From: JAENVU01 sp964544295
GTDB lineage: Bacteria > Actinomycetota > Acidimicrobiia > IMCC26256 > JAENVU01
DNA: 29,104 nucleotides
NCBI GenBank assembly: GCA_964544295.1
Contig: CAZJBJ010000034.1
Location: 1 to 29,104 of the forward strand
Reading direction: 5' to 3'
In this document: positions 1 through 7,038 of the stretch, one piece after another
How the letters are laid out: each line of letters begins with the position of its first letter
Position numbering within the stretch: the first letter of the stretch is position 1
Program-made: the position numbers and the translations under genes
Notes under the pieces: generated by a model
The model's database searches: none
Seen by the model: the letters and a program-made list of their open reading frames with translations, nothing else
What the model was told of the DNA's origin: nothing

Positions 1-675
1 GTCGGCGCCGACGTCGGCCGCCTTGGTGAAGATGCCGCCACCGACGCGCAGGAACAGCGCGAGGAGCGAGCCACCGAAGCCGAACCCGATCAGGATCGCG
101 GATGCGGTGTTCTGGAAGATCATGATGATCAGGGTCGCACCGAGCAGACCGAGGCCGACGGTGAACATCCCGGCGACACCACCGGTGCGGAAGGCGACCT
201 TGAGCGCGGCGGGCAGTGACCCGGACTTGGCGGCGGCGGCGGTCCGCACGTTGCCGCGTACCGCGAGGCTCATGCCGATGAACCCGGTGAGGCCCGACAT
301 CAGGCACCCGGCGATGAACGCCAACGTCCGGAAGAGCCCTGAGGAGACGAACGAGAGCCCGTCCGACCCGATGTCCACCCCGGCGGGCTTCGCGACCTCG
401 GTCGCGGTGGCGAACACGATGATGGCGAGCGGTACCAGGATGACGGCGATCGTCTTGAACTGGCGCTTGAGGTACGCCATGGCGCCCTCTTGAATCGCCA
501 ACGCGATCTCGATCATCGTCGGCGTACCCGCATCGGCGGCGACCACGCCCTTCATCAGGAAGAACCCGACGATGATCGCCAACACCGCGGTCGCCGCGGA
601 GAACACGAGCCAGAACCACTCTGTCGAACCCAGTTCGAAGACCTGGTAACTGCCTTCGGCAATGACGGTGCTCAT
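1..675 (-). CDS. hppA: Membrane-bound proton-translocating pyrophosphatase, 5' part (runs off the window)
   Basis: This is the first 225 codons of a membrane pyrophosphatase, which hydrolyses cytosolic pyrophosphate and pumps protons (or sodium) out across the membrane. The frame opens at ATG 675 and is still open at base 1. It reads as several hydrophobic segments with family hallmarks: the early IQEGAMAYLKRQ motif (about residues 62-73), a central MSGLTGFIGMSLAVRGN segment, and near the edge GGGIFTKAADVGAD, whose Lys belongs to the pyrophosphate-binding site. The family is normally about 700-800 residues, so roughly two thirds lies outside. AGGAG sits 11 bases before the ATG. The residue that separates potassium-dependent from independent enzymes is not in view, so the subclass is open. 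It lies downstream of the permease on the same strand but has a promoter-like sequence of its own. Confidence 0.96.
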   Translation of the reverse strand, partial: MSTVIAEGSYQVFELGSTEWFWLVFSAATAVLAIIVGFFLMKGVVAADAGTPTMIEIALAIQEGAMAYLKRQFKTIAVILVPLAIIVFATATEVAKPAGVDIGSDGLSFVSSGLFRTLAFIAGCLMSGLTGFIGMSLAVRGNVRTAAAAKSGSLPAALKVAFRTGGVAGMFTVGLGLLGATLIIMIFQNTASAILIGFGFGGSLLALFLRVGGGIFTKAADVGAD

Positions 676-743
676 GTGCTGCGGTGCTCCTTGCTGGTTG
701 AAACGGGCGCGCTCACGCCTGCGTGGTTTCCCAAAGCCCGGCG

Positions 744-773
744 ACGCTAAAGGGCCGTCGCGAAGGCCGTCAA
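744..773 (-). promoter_or_regulatory. Candidate promoter of hppA
   Basis: Read on the minus strand, TTGACG (768-773) is followed after 18 bases by TAGCGT (744-749). Both fit sigma-70/SigA hexamers, with the TAnnnT form of the -10 common in actinobacteria. The predicted start, about 7 bases further on, would give a leader of roughly 60 bases before hppA. This rests on hexamer matching only. Confidence 0.45.
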
Positions 774-807
774 TCTAGCCAAGGCACCCGGGCCGCGATC
801 GAAGCGG

Positions 808-829
808 GCACGCGATGCGCATCTCGTGC
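808..829 (-). terminator. Hairpin downstream of the permease gene
   Basis: An inverted repeat with 10-base arms (808-817 and 820-829) and one mismatch begins 17 bases after the permease stop. It has no T-tract, as is usual for high-GC hairpin terminators. It could end permease transcripts before the hppA promoter. Confidence 0.4.
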
Positions 830-846
830 GTCCCGGACCGGAAAAA

Positions 847-2712
847 TCACACGTGATACGGGACCGAAGTGACGACGGTGCCCTTCCGGAACAGCAATCG
901 GCCCTTCAGGAACAGGGCACTCTGGTTGTGGAGCAGCTGCCCCCACCAGGAACTCACGACGAACTCCGGGATCACGACGGTCACGATGTCGTTCGAGCGG
1001 GTCGCGTCGATCTCCTCGACGAACCGCAGGACCGGCCTGGCCAGTTCCCGGTAGGGCGAGAACACGATCTCCAGCGGCACGTCGATCCCGTAGTGCGCCC
1101 ACTGCCGGGCGATCTTCTCCTGCTCGTCCTCGTCCGAGACGACCGTGACCGCGAGCAACCGGGACGGCCGAAGCGACTTGGCGTACGCGAGAGCCTCCAA
1201 CGAACCCCGGTGCACGCTGCCGACCAGCACGACGACGGTGTGGTTCATGGGCCGGACCTTGAAGTCGGCGCCGGCCTCGAGTCCCTTCTCGATGTTCGTG
1301 TAGTGCGTGTGGATCGACTTGAACAGCCAGATGATCAGTGGGATCACCACGATAGGGACCCACGCCCCGCCGCTGAACTTGGTCACCGCGACCACCAGGA
1401 GAATGACCAACGTGGTGAACGAGCCGACGCCGTTGAGCCATGCGTTGAAACGCCAACGCGGCTCGCGCTCCTTGAGGTGATGACGGACCATGCCGGCCTG
1501 GGACAGGGTGAACGAGGTGAAGACGCCCACGGCGTACAGCGGGATCAACGCGTTCGTGATGCCGCCGAATGCGACGATCAGGATCCCCGCCATGATCGCG
1601 AGGACGAGAACGCCGTTGGAGAAGACGAGCCGGTCTCCTCGGTTCGCGAGTTGGCGGGGCAGGTATTTGTCCGACGCGATGATCGACGACACCCGGGGGA
1701 AGTCGGCGTAGGCGGTGTTCGCCGCCATGATGAGAATCGCCGCCGTGGCGATCTGCAAGAGCAGGTAGAGCGGTCCGTCACCGAAGACGAGCAGACCCAT
1801 CTGCGAGAACACCGTCTGCTGCTCGCTCGGGTAGGGGTGCGCGTGGTGCGCGAGCACCGAGACACCGAAGAACAGCGAGCCGAGCACCAACCCCATCACC
1901 ACCAGGGTCGTGGCCGCGTTCTTGGACTCCGGCCGGCGGAACGCCGGAACACCGTTCGAGATCGCTTCGACGCCGGTGAGGGCGACCGCGCCCGACGAGA
2001 AACCCTTGAGGATCAGGAACAGGCCGAGGCTCCCGCCGGTTTCACGCAGGCCGCCGGCTTCCTCGAACGCCACCCGATCGAACGGCACATGGCCGAGGTT
2101 GCCGAAGAACGCCTCCCAGAGACCCCAGCCGACCAGGAGTGTCAACACCAGCATGTAGAGGTAGGTCGGCACTGCGAACACCCGGCCGGATTCCTTGATC
2201 CCGCGCAGGTTCGCGATCGTGACGATTCCGATGAGTCCGAGCGCGAGGGCCACCCGGTGATCCGCGAGGTCCCGCAGCGCGGGAATGGACACGATGGCGG
2301 CAACACCGGCGGAGATGGACACGGCAACCGTGAGGATGTAGTCGACCAGCAGCGACGCACCCGCCACCAGCGACGGCATTTCGCCGAGGTTCTCCCGGCT
2401 GACCACGTACGACCCGCCGCCGCTCGGATAGGCGAAGATCGTCTGGCGATACGACGTGATGACGATCGCCAGGATGATCGCAACCGCGATCGAGATGGGA
2501 ACCAACACGTTCAGTCCGAGGGCGAGACTCGACGTGCCCAGCGCCGTGACGAAGAGGATTTCCTCGCTCGCGTAGGCGGTGGAGGAGATCGCATCGGATG
2601 AGAAGACCGCGAGCCCGATGGTCTTGGGGATGCGTTGGTGTTCCTGCTCCGCGGTCGCCAGCGGCCGACCGACGAGGATGCGCTTGACGATCGACACCAG
2701 ACCCCAATCCAT
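847..2712 (-). CDS. kimA: KimA-type potassium/proton symporter (APC superfamily permease)
   Basis: This 621-residue protein has about twelve hydrophobic segments and a C-terminal cytosolic domain. From memory it follows Bacillus subtilis KimA (YdaO), a high-affinity potassium importer inhibited by c-di-AMP, along its length: SSDAISSTAY (38-47), SYRQTIFAYPSGGGSY (87-102), SLLVDYILTVAVSIS (120-134), ALTGVEAISN, and a C-terminus with LLHNQSALFLKGRLLF. Residues equivalent to KimA Asp36, Tyr43, Asp117, Tyr118 and Thr121 appear present (Asp40, Tyr47, Asp124, Tyr125, Thr128). The mycobacterial counterpart is Rv2690c, usually annotated only as an APC permease. The frame is open to ATG 2820, but that would overlap the divergent ceoB start. 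ATG 2712 aligns with the KimA N-terminus and leaves a 79-base divergent promoter region. Amino-acid transport is the alternative; the KimA assignment is inference from motifs. Confidence 0.85.
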   Translation of the reverse strand: MDWGLVSIVKRILVGRPLATAEQEHQRIPKTIGLAVFSSDAISSTAYASEEILFVTALGTSSLALGLNVLVPISIAVAIILAIVITSYRQTIFAYPSGGGSYVVSRENLGEMPSLVAGASLLVDYILTVAVSISAGVAAIVSIPALRDLADHRVALALGLIGIVTIANLRGIKESGRVFAVPTYLYMLVLTLLVGWGLWEAFFGNLGHVPFDRVAFEEAGGLRETGGSLGLFLILKGFSSGAVALTGVEAISNGVPAFRRPESKNAATTLVVMGLVLGSLFFGVSVLAHHAHPYPSEQQTVFSQMGLLVFGDGPLYLLLQIATAAILIMAANTAYADFPRVSSIIASDKYLPRQLANRGDRLVFSNGVLVLAIMAGILIVAFGGITNALIPLYAVGVFTSFTLSQAGMVRHHLKEREPRWRFNAWLNGVGSFTTLVILLVVAVTKFSGGAWVPIVVIPLIIWLFKSIHTHYTNIEKGLEAGADFKVRPMNHTVVVLVGSVHRGSLEALAYAKSLRPSRLLAVTVVSDEDEQEKIARQWAHYGIDVPLEIVFSPYRELARPVLRFVEEIDATRSNDIVTVVIPEFVVSSWWGQLLHNQSALFLKGRLLFRKGTVVTSVPYHV

Positions 2713-2759
2713 GTGACCCGCAGAATTCGGTGCTGAGTCTGTCACGGCCGAGCCCACGA

Positions 2760-2774
2760 CTCCGGGTTCCGGAG
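2760..2774. promoter_or_regulatory. Small inverted repeat in the kimA-ceoB divergent promoter
   Basis: CTCCGG (2760-2765) and CCGGAG (2769-2774) form a perfect 6-bp inverted repeat with a 3-base centre, in the 79 bases between the divergent permease and ceoB. It could be an operator or a chance GC palindrome. Confidence 0.25.
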
Positions 2775-2777
2775 CAC

Positions 2778-2783
2778 TAGGTT
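2778..2783 (+). promoter_or_regulatory. Candidate -10 element for leaderless ceoB
   Basis: TAGGTT ends 8 bases before ATG 2792. There is no Shine-Dalgarno at the right spacing, so the transcript may start at the ATG itself, as many actinobacterial mRNAs do. No convincing -35 is visible. Confidence 0.35.
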
Positions 2784-2791
2784 TCCTCCCG

Positions 2792-3469
2792 ATGCGAGTC
2801 GCAATCGCCGGTGCCGGCAACGTCGGACAACACGTCGCCTCCTCCCTGTTCCACGCAGGTCACGAGGTGCTGCTCATCGAACAGCACCAGGCCGTCCTCG
2901 ATCGCTCGTCGCTCGACGAGGGTGTCGAGTGGTACGTGGGCGACGCCTGCGAGGTGTCGTCGCTGCGCGAAGCCGGTCTCGACAAGTGCGAGGTCCTGGT
3001 CGCGGCGACCGGAGACGACGAGGACAACCTCGTCGTCTCGCTGCTCGCCAAGCAGGAGTTCGGCATTCCGAGGGTGATCGCCCGGGTGAACCACCCCAAG
3101 AACGAGTGGATGTTCACCGAGAACTGGGGCGTCGACCTCTTCGTCTCGACGCCGACGCTCATCACCGCCCTCGTCGAGGAAGCGGTGAGCGTCGGCAAGC
3201 TGGTCGAGATCCTTCGGTTCGAGGGTGGACTGGCCCGGTTGGTCGAGGTGACCCTCGCCGAGGGGGCCGAAGTCGTCGGGCAGTCGATCGCCACCATCGC
3301 ACTGCCTCGCGAGGCGACGATCGTCGCGATCCTGCGGGACGAGCACCTGGTCGTACCCCGCGGCGAGACGACCTTCGAACCCGGCGACGAGGTCCTCGCG
3401 TTGGTGACCCCCGACTCGGAGGATCAGATTCGCCAGATCCTCACGGGTGAGAGCGCCGCGACCGGCTGA
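2792..3469 (+). CDS. ceoB: TrkA/KtrA-family potassium uptake regulator (CeoB-like)
   Basis: This 225-residue protein is the length of KtrA/CeoB. It is a cytosolic RCK regulator that binds dinucleotide and gates or regulates a potassium transporter. The N-terminal Rossmann domain has GAGNVG (7-12) after the first strand and Glu30 at the end of the second strand, typical of NAD(H) preference. TGDDEDNLVVSLLAK is the usual RCK region around residue 70. The C-terminal part from about 145 (RLVEVTLAEGAEVVGQSI, then DEHLVVPRGETTFEPGDEV) is a TrkA-C domain, the regulatory ligand-binding module. A CeoC-like partner follows at 3948 and the importer is divergent at 2712, as in mycobacteria. No TrkH/KtrB channel is encoded in the window. 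Confidence 0.93.
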   Translation: MRVAIAGAGNVGQHVASSLFHAGHEVLLIEQHQAVLDRSSLDEGVEWYVGDACEVSSLREAGLDKCEVLVAATGDDEDNLVVSLLAKQEFGIPRVIARVNHPKNEWMFTENWGVDLFVSTPTLITALVEEAVSVGKLVEILRFEGGLARLVEVTLAEGAEVVGQSIATIALPREATIVAILRDEHLVVPRGETTFEPGDEVLALVTPDSEDQIRQILTGESAATG

Positions 3470-3476
3470 CTCGCGG
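3456..3476. terminator. Hairpin between convergent ceoB and OB-fold gene
   Basis: CCGCGA (3456-3461) and TCGCGG (3471-3476) can pair around a 9-base loop containing the ceoB stop codon. The two convergent genes are only 12 bases apart, so this could serve both. The stem is short and there is no T-tract. Confidence 0.25.
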
Positions 3477-3481
3477 AAGCG

Positions 3482-3835
3482 CTACGGGCACAGCTCGTAG
3501 GTCGGGTTGTACACCAGTCGCTCGTTGCCTTCCTCGAGGACCACACCTTCGAGCAGGACCCGGCGTCCCGGGGTGAACCCCCGCACCCGCCCGCGGCCGA
3601 GGAAGACGGCTACGACGGCACCCTGACCGTCCTTGATGGTCGCCTCGACCGCCGGCGCGCCGGCACGCGGCACGATCCGGATCGAACTGACCTCGCCGGC
3701 CATCTTCACCGGCATCCGCAGCGGCAGCTCGTTGAGGCTCGGAACGTCGAGCCCCTGACAGAAGTTGATCAGCTTCTCGCGATCGGCGTCCTCGACCGAC
3801 TGACCGACCCGCTTCACGAAGTTGCGCACACCCAT
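3482..3835 (-). CDS. Small OB-fold nucleic-acid-binding protein (Rv2694c-like)
   Basis: This 117-residue protein sits between the two TrkA-family genes on the opposite strand. It matches in size, place and pattern the OB-fold protein next to ceoB/ceoC in mycobacteria (Rv2694c). A helical N-terminus (about 1-35, with PSLNELPLRMPV) is followed by a beta-rich domain: VKMAGEVSSIRIVPRA (about 44-59), a strand pair around GAVVAVFLGRGRVRGF, and PGRRVLLEGVVLEEG, as in single OB folds that bind nucleic acid. The frame is open further upstream, but ATG 3835 has a strong GGAGGA 5 bases before it and gives the family's N-terminus. Its biochemical role is unknown; conservation beside potassium regulators is suggestive only. 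Confidence 0.85.
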   Translation of the reverse strand: MGVRNFVKRVGQSVEDADREKLINFCQGLDVPSLNELPLRMPVKMAGEVSSIRIVPRAGAPAVEATIKDGQGAVVAVFLGRGRVRGFTPGRRVLLEGVVLEEGNERLVYNPTYELCP

Positions 3836-3840
3836 CTGAT

Positions 3841-3846
3841 TCCTCC
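3841..3846 (-). promoter_or_regulatory. Ribosome-binding site fixing the OB-fold start
   Basis: The minus-strand GGAGGA lies 5 bases before ATG 3835. It is among the best Shine-Dalgarno matches in the window and decides against the longer upstream reading. Confidence 0.7.
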
Positions 3847-3891
3847 ACCGGACGCTTCGAGCCGAAGCCGACCTGCCCACGGTACCGCCGG

Positions 3892-3897
3892 TAGCAT
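3892..3897 (+). promoter_or_regulatory. Candidate -10 element for ceoC
   Basis: TAGCAT lies in the 112-base gap between the OB-fold start and ceoC. It would place transcription start about 45 bases before the ceoC GTG. No clear -35 is seen. Confidence 0.3.
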
Positions 3898-3947
3898 CGG
3901 CGTGGTTCGCACGAACCCTCGAATCGATCGCAGAAGGCGGGTCCCAC

Positions 3948-4607
3948 GTGCACGTTGTCGTCATCGGATGTGGCCGCGTCGGCAGTGAGCTCGCCGGTGC
4001 GCTCGAGCGCCTGGACCACACCGTCGCCGTCATCGACAAGAAGAAGGATGCGTTCCGTCGACTCCCCAAGGGCTTCGGTGGCTACCGACTCGTCGGGTTC
4101 GGATTCGATCGTGACACGCTGGAGGCCGCCGGCGTCCGCGACGCCGGAGCGGTGGCCGCGGTCACGAGCGGTGACAACTCCAACATCATGGCGGCACGGG
4201 TCGCGCGCGAGACGTTCGAGGTCGAGCACGTGGTCGCACGCATCTACGACCCGCGGCGGGCCGTGATCTACCAACGGCTCGGCATCCCGACCGTGGCAAC
4301 GGTCGCGTGGACCACGGACCAGGTGCTTCGTCGACTGCTCCCCACGTCGAGTGTCGCCGACTGGACGGACTCGGCCGGAGGCGTGGGCCTCGTCGAGCGG
4401 AACCTCCCGGCGGTGTGGGCCGGCAAGAAGCTGGCCGACCTCGACGAGCCGGGTGTGTTCTCCCTGGCTGCGATCACCCGGCTCGGCACTGCCCAGGTGA
4501 TCAGGCCCGATCTCGTCGGCCAGGAGGGCGACATCCTGCACGTGATGACGAACCTGGCATCGCTGGACACGCTCGAGGCCCGGCTGGCCAAGGGTCCGGA
4601 CCACTAG
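3948..4607 (+). CDS. ceoC: TrkA-family potassium uptake regulator (CeoC-like)
   Basis: This 219-residue RCK protein is a paralogue of the one at 2792. The Rossmann motif GCGRVG (7-12) is followed by Asp30 at the end of strand two, favouring NAD(H), and by TSGDNSNIMAARVARETF, the usual RCK region. The C-terminal part (roughly 140-215, with WAGKKLADLDEPGVFSLAAI and GDILHVMTN) is a TrkA-C domain. The start is GTG 3948, preceded by AGAAGG about 10 bases upstream. CeoB and CeoC in mycobacteria probably act as a pair; here both regulators flank the OB-fold gene. The stop is 10 bases before the next GTG, so it is probably co-transcribed with the phosphodiesterase fusion. Confidence 0.93.
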   Translation: MHVVVIGCGRVGSELAGALERLDHTVAVIDKKKDAFRRLPKGFGGYRLVGFGFDRDTLEAAGVRDAGAVAAVTSGDNSNIMAARVARETFEVEHVVARIYDPRRAVIYQRLGIPTVATVAWTTDQVLRRLLPTSSVADWTDSAGGVGLVERNLPAVWAGKKLADLDEPGVFSLAAITRLGTAQVIRPDLVGQEGDILHVMTNLASLDTLEARLAKGPDH

Positions 4608-4617
4608 CCGAGATGCG

Positions 4618-7032
4618 GTGATCGACCTCCTCGAGCTGCGGCTCAGGATGTGGCGACGCCGCCTGAGCCGGAGCGGTTGGCTCGCACGGATTCACGATTC
4701 CGCGGGCGCGCCCACCGCACATTCCAACGACCCCGGCCTGCTGATCATCCAGATCGACGGGCTGTCGGCCGAGCGGTTCTCGGCGGCCCTCGACGCCGGC
4801 ACCCTGCCGTTCGTCTCGCGGTTGCTGGCCGCGCGCGAGCTCCAGTTCGTCCCCTACTACTCCGGGCTGCCCTCGACGACGCCGGCCGTCCAAGCCGAAC
4901 TGTTCTACGGGGTGGAGGGCGCCGTTCCCGCGTTCACCTTCGTCGACCACGTGACCGGGCAACTCATGCGGATGTACCAGAGCGACGCGGCGTCTTCGGT
5001 CGAGTCCCGAGTAGCCCGCGAATCGACCGGGTCGCTCCTGCGCGACGGCGCGTCCTACGCGAACGTCTACGCCGCCGACGCGTCCGACGGTCGGTTCTGC
5101 ATGACGTCACTCGGCATCGGCGACGTGTTGCCTCGTCACCTCCGATGGATGACGCCGATCGTGGTGCTCGCCTACGCACCGGCGCTCGTTCGCGTCGCGC
5201 TCCAGGCCGGGCGCGAACTGATCGCGGGACCCGCCGATCTCCGCGCCGGGATCCAATCGGGTGAGGACCGAGCCTCGGAGATCAAGTTCCTCCTCTCCCG
5301 TACCGTCGTCGGCGTCGTCCTGCGCGAACTGTCGGTCCTGGGGATGTCGGTCGACCTCGCGCGCGGAAGAAGGGTCGTCCACGGCAACTTCCTCGGTTAC
5401 GACGAGAACGCCCATCGGCGCGGCCCCGATTCGGATCTGGCCCGACACGCGTTGGGACCCATCGACGCGGCGATCAATCGACTCTGGCGAGCTGCGCACC
5501 GATCGGACGGCCGCGCCTACGACGTCTGGATCCTCTCGGACCACGGTCAAGAGGTGACCGATCCCTACCCGACGCAGCACGGCGAGACCGTGGCCTCCGC
5601 GATCGACCGCGTCGCCCGCGACCTCGGCCTCGTCTCCGCCGATGACCGCCCGCCGACCGACGCGTCGGTCGGCGGCGTCGGCCACCAGCGGTCACGTCTC
5701 CTCGGCGAGCGATTCATCGCTCGGATCGTTCCCGGTCTAGATGTCAGCGACATCCGGCACCAGCCGGGCGATCTGACCGTCACCGCCCAGGGCCCGCTCG
5801 GTCACGTCTACGCGCCCCGGCACCTCTCCGACACCGATCTCGACCGGTTCGCCCGGGCGATCGTCGACCGGGCCCGAGTACCACTCGTGCTCCGTCGCGG
5901 CCCACGCCCCGGGATCGCGATCGCAGACACCATCCACGGCCGGTTCCGACTCCCCGACGACGCCGCCTTCATCCTCGGCGACGGCCACCGCTATCAGGAG
6001 CCGGTTGCCGCCGACCTCGTGAAGCTCTGCGAGCACCCGGACGCCGGCGACCTGGTCATCAGCGGTTGGAACCCCGCCGGCCGACCGGTGAGCTTCCCGT
6101 TCGAGCACGGAGCCCACGCCGGTCCGGGCCCCAACGAGACGTCGGCCTTCGCGCTCGTACCCACCGACACTCCGTTGACTCCACCGGCGACGCCCGGCGC
6201 CATGCGCCCCCGTGACCTGCGCGACACCGCGTTCGCGGTCCTCGACGGGGCGCGTGATCGCTCACGAGGCGCCGGTGTCCGACGCGGCGTGCGCATCGTC
6301 ACCTACAACGTGCACTCGTGCGTCGGACTGGACGGTCGCCTTTCGCCGGAACGGGTGGCGCGGGTGATCGCCCGGTACTCGCCGGACATCGTGGCGCTCC
6401 AAGAGCTCGACGTCGGGCGCTCACGCTCGGGCCATCTCGACCAGGCCCAGGCCGTCGCCGACGCACTCGAGATGACGCTCGAGTTCCACCCGACCGTGAC
6501 CGTGGCCGGTGAGCAGTTCGGCGACGCCGTCCTCAGTCCGCATCCGTTGCGGCTCGTCCGGGCGGGCGCGCTCCCCGGTATCGGCCTCGAGCCACGCGGC
6601 GCGATCTGGGTCGAGGTCGAGGTTCCCGCCGCCGACACCGGCCCGCGTACCGTCCAACTGGTCAACACCCACTGGAGCCTGCATCCGCGCGAGCGCTCGA
6701 TGGCCGCCACTGCCCTCCTCGGGCCGGAATGGCTCGGCCACCCGGCCGCGGCCCGGGACATGGTCCTGTGCGGTGACTTCAACGCGCTCTCCTGGTTCCC
6801 GTCGCTCCGCCAGTTCCGACCGCGCCTGCGCGACGCGCAACTCGGGCTGGATGGCCATCGACCGCAACGCACCTGGTTCGGCCGATATCCGATCGGGCGA
6901 ATCGATCACGTCCTCGTCGACCCGGAATGGACGGTGCTCCATGTCGAGGTCGCCGACGACACGCAGGCCCGGGTCGCATCCGATCACCGTCCGCTCGTGG
7001 TCGACCTCGCCCCACCGCTCAGGAACCCATGA
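4618..7032 (+). CDS. Two-domain phosphoesterase: NPP/alkaline-phosphatase-like domain fused to EEP domain
   Basis: This 804-residue protein joins two unrelated phosphoesterase folds. The first (about 38-500) looks like the alkaline-phosphatase/nucleotide pyrophosphatase superfamily: metal Asp47 in IIQIDGLS, a nucleophile Thr in PSTTPAVQAE (Thr87/88), GYDENAH (Asp262, His266), LSDHGQE (Asp308, His309) and QHGE (His321), which completes the two-metal set. The second (about 557-800) is an endonuclease/exonuclease/phosphatase domain: YNVHS (Asn564), LQELD (Glu596), CGDFNAL (Asp720, Asn722) and SDHRPL (Asp789, His790). Both sites look intact. There is no signal peptide, but hydrophobic stretches near 178-192 and 229-243 may touch the membrane. 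Start is GTG 4618, 10 bases after ceoC. Plausible substrates are lipid head-group phosphodiesters or nucleotides; none is shown. Confidence 0.88.
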   Translation: MIDLLELRLRMWRRRLSRSGWLARIHDSAGAPTAHSNDPGLLIIQIDGLSAERFSAALDAGTLPFVSRLLAARELQFVPYYSGLPSTTPAVQAELFYGVEGAVPAFTFVDHVTGQLMRMYQSDAASSVESRVARESTGSLLRDGASYANVYAADASDGRFCMTSLGIGDVLPRHLRWMTPIVVLAYAPALVRVALQAGRELIAGPADLRAGIQSGEDRASEIKFLLSRTVVGVVLRELSVLGMSVDLARGRRVVHGNFLGYDENAHRRGPDSDLARHALGPIDAAINRLWRAAHRSDGRAYDVWILSDHGQEVTDPYPTQHGETVASAIDRVARDLGLVSADDRPPTDASVGGVGHQRSRLLGERFIARIVPGLDVSDIRHQPGDLTVTAQGPLGHVYAPRHLSDTDLDRFARAIVDRARVPLVLRRGPRPGIAIADTIHGRFRLPDDAAFILGDGHRYQEPVAADLVKLCEHPDAGDLVISGWNPAGRPVSFPFEHGAHAGPGPNETSAFALVPTDTPLTPPATPGAMRPRDLRDTAFAVLDGARDRSRGAGVRRGVRIVTYNVHSCVGLDGRLSPERVARVIARYSPDIVALQELDVGRSRSGHLDQAQAVADALEMTLEFHPTVTVAGEQFGDAVLSPHPLRLVRAGALPGIGLEPRGAIWVEVEVPAADTGPRTVQLVNTHWSLHPRERSMAATALLGPEWLGHPAAARDMVLCGDFNALSWFPSLRQFRPRLRDAQLGLDGHRPQRTWFGRYPIGRIDHVLVDPEWTVLHVEVADDTQARVASDHRPLVVDLAPPLRNP

Positions 7033-7038
7033 TCCCCG

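Noticed and set aside
23..493. Plus-strand frame of 156 codons at the left edge
   Set aside because: It is antisense to hppA, whose signature motifs read cleanly on the minus strand.
826..2601. Long plus-strand open frame of 591 codons antisense to the permease
   Set aside because: It is rich in Arg, Asp, Glu, Gln and His with no domain pattern, as expected from the complement of a high-GC gene. The minus strand gives a full KimA-like protein.
2713..2791. c-di-AMP (ydaO-type) riboswitch before kimA
   Set aside because: The B. subtilis gene has one, but only 79 bases separate the permease start from ceoB, too short for that riboswitch plus a promoter.
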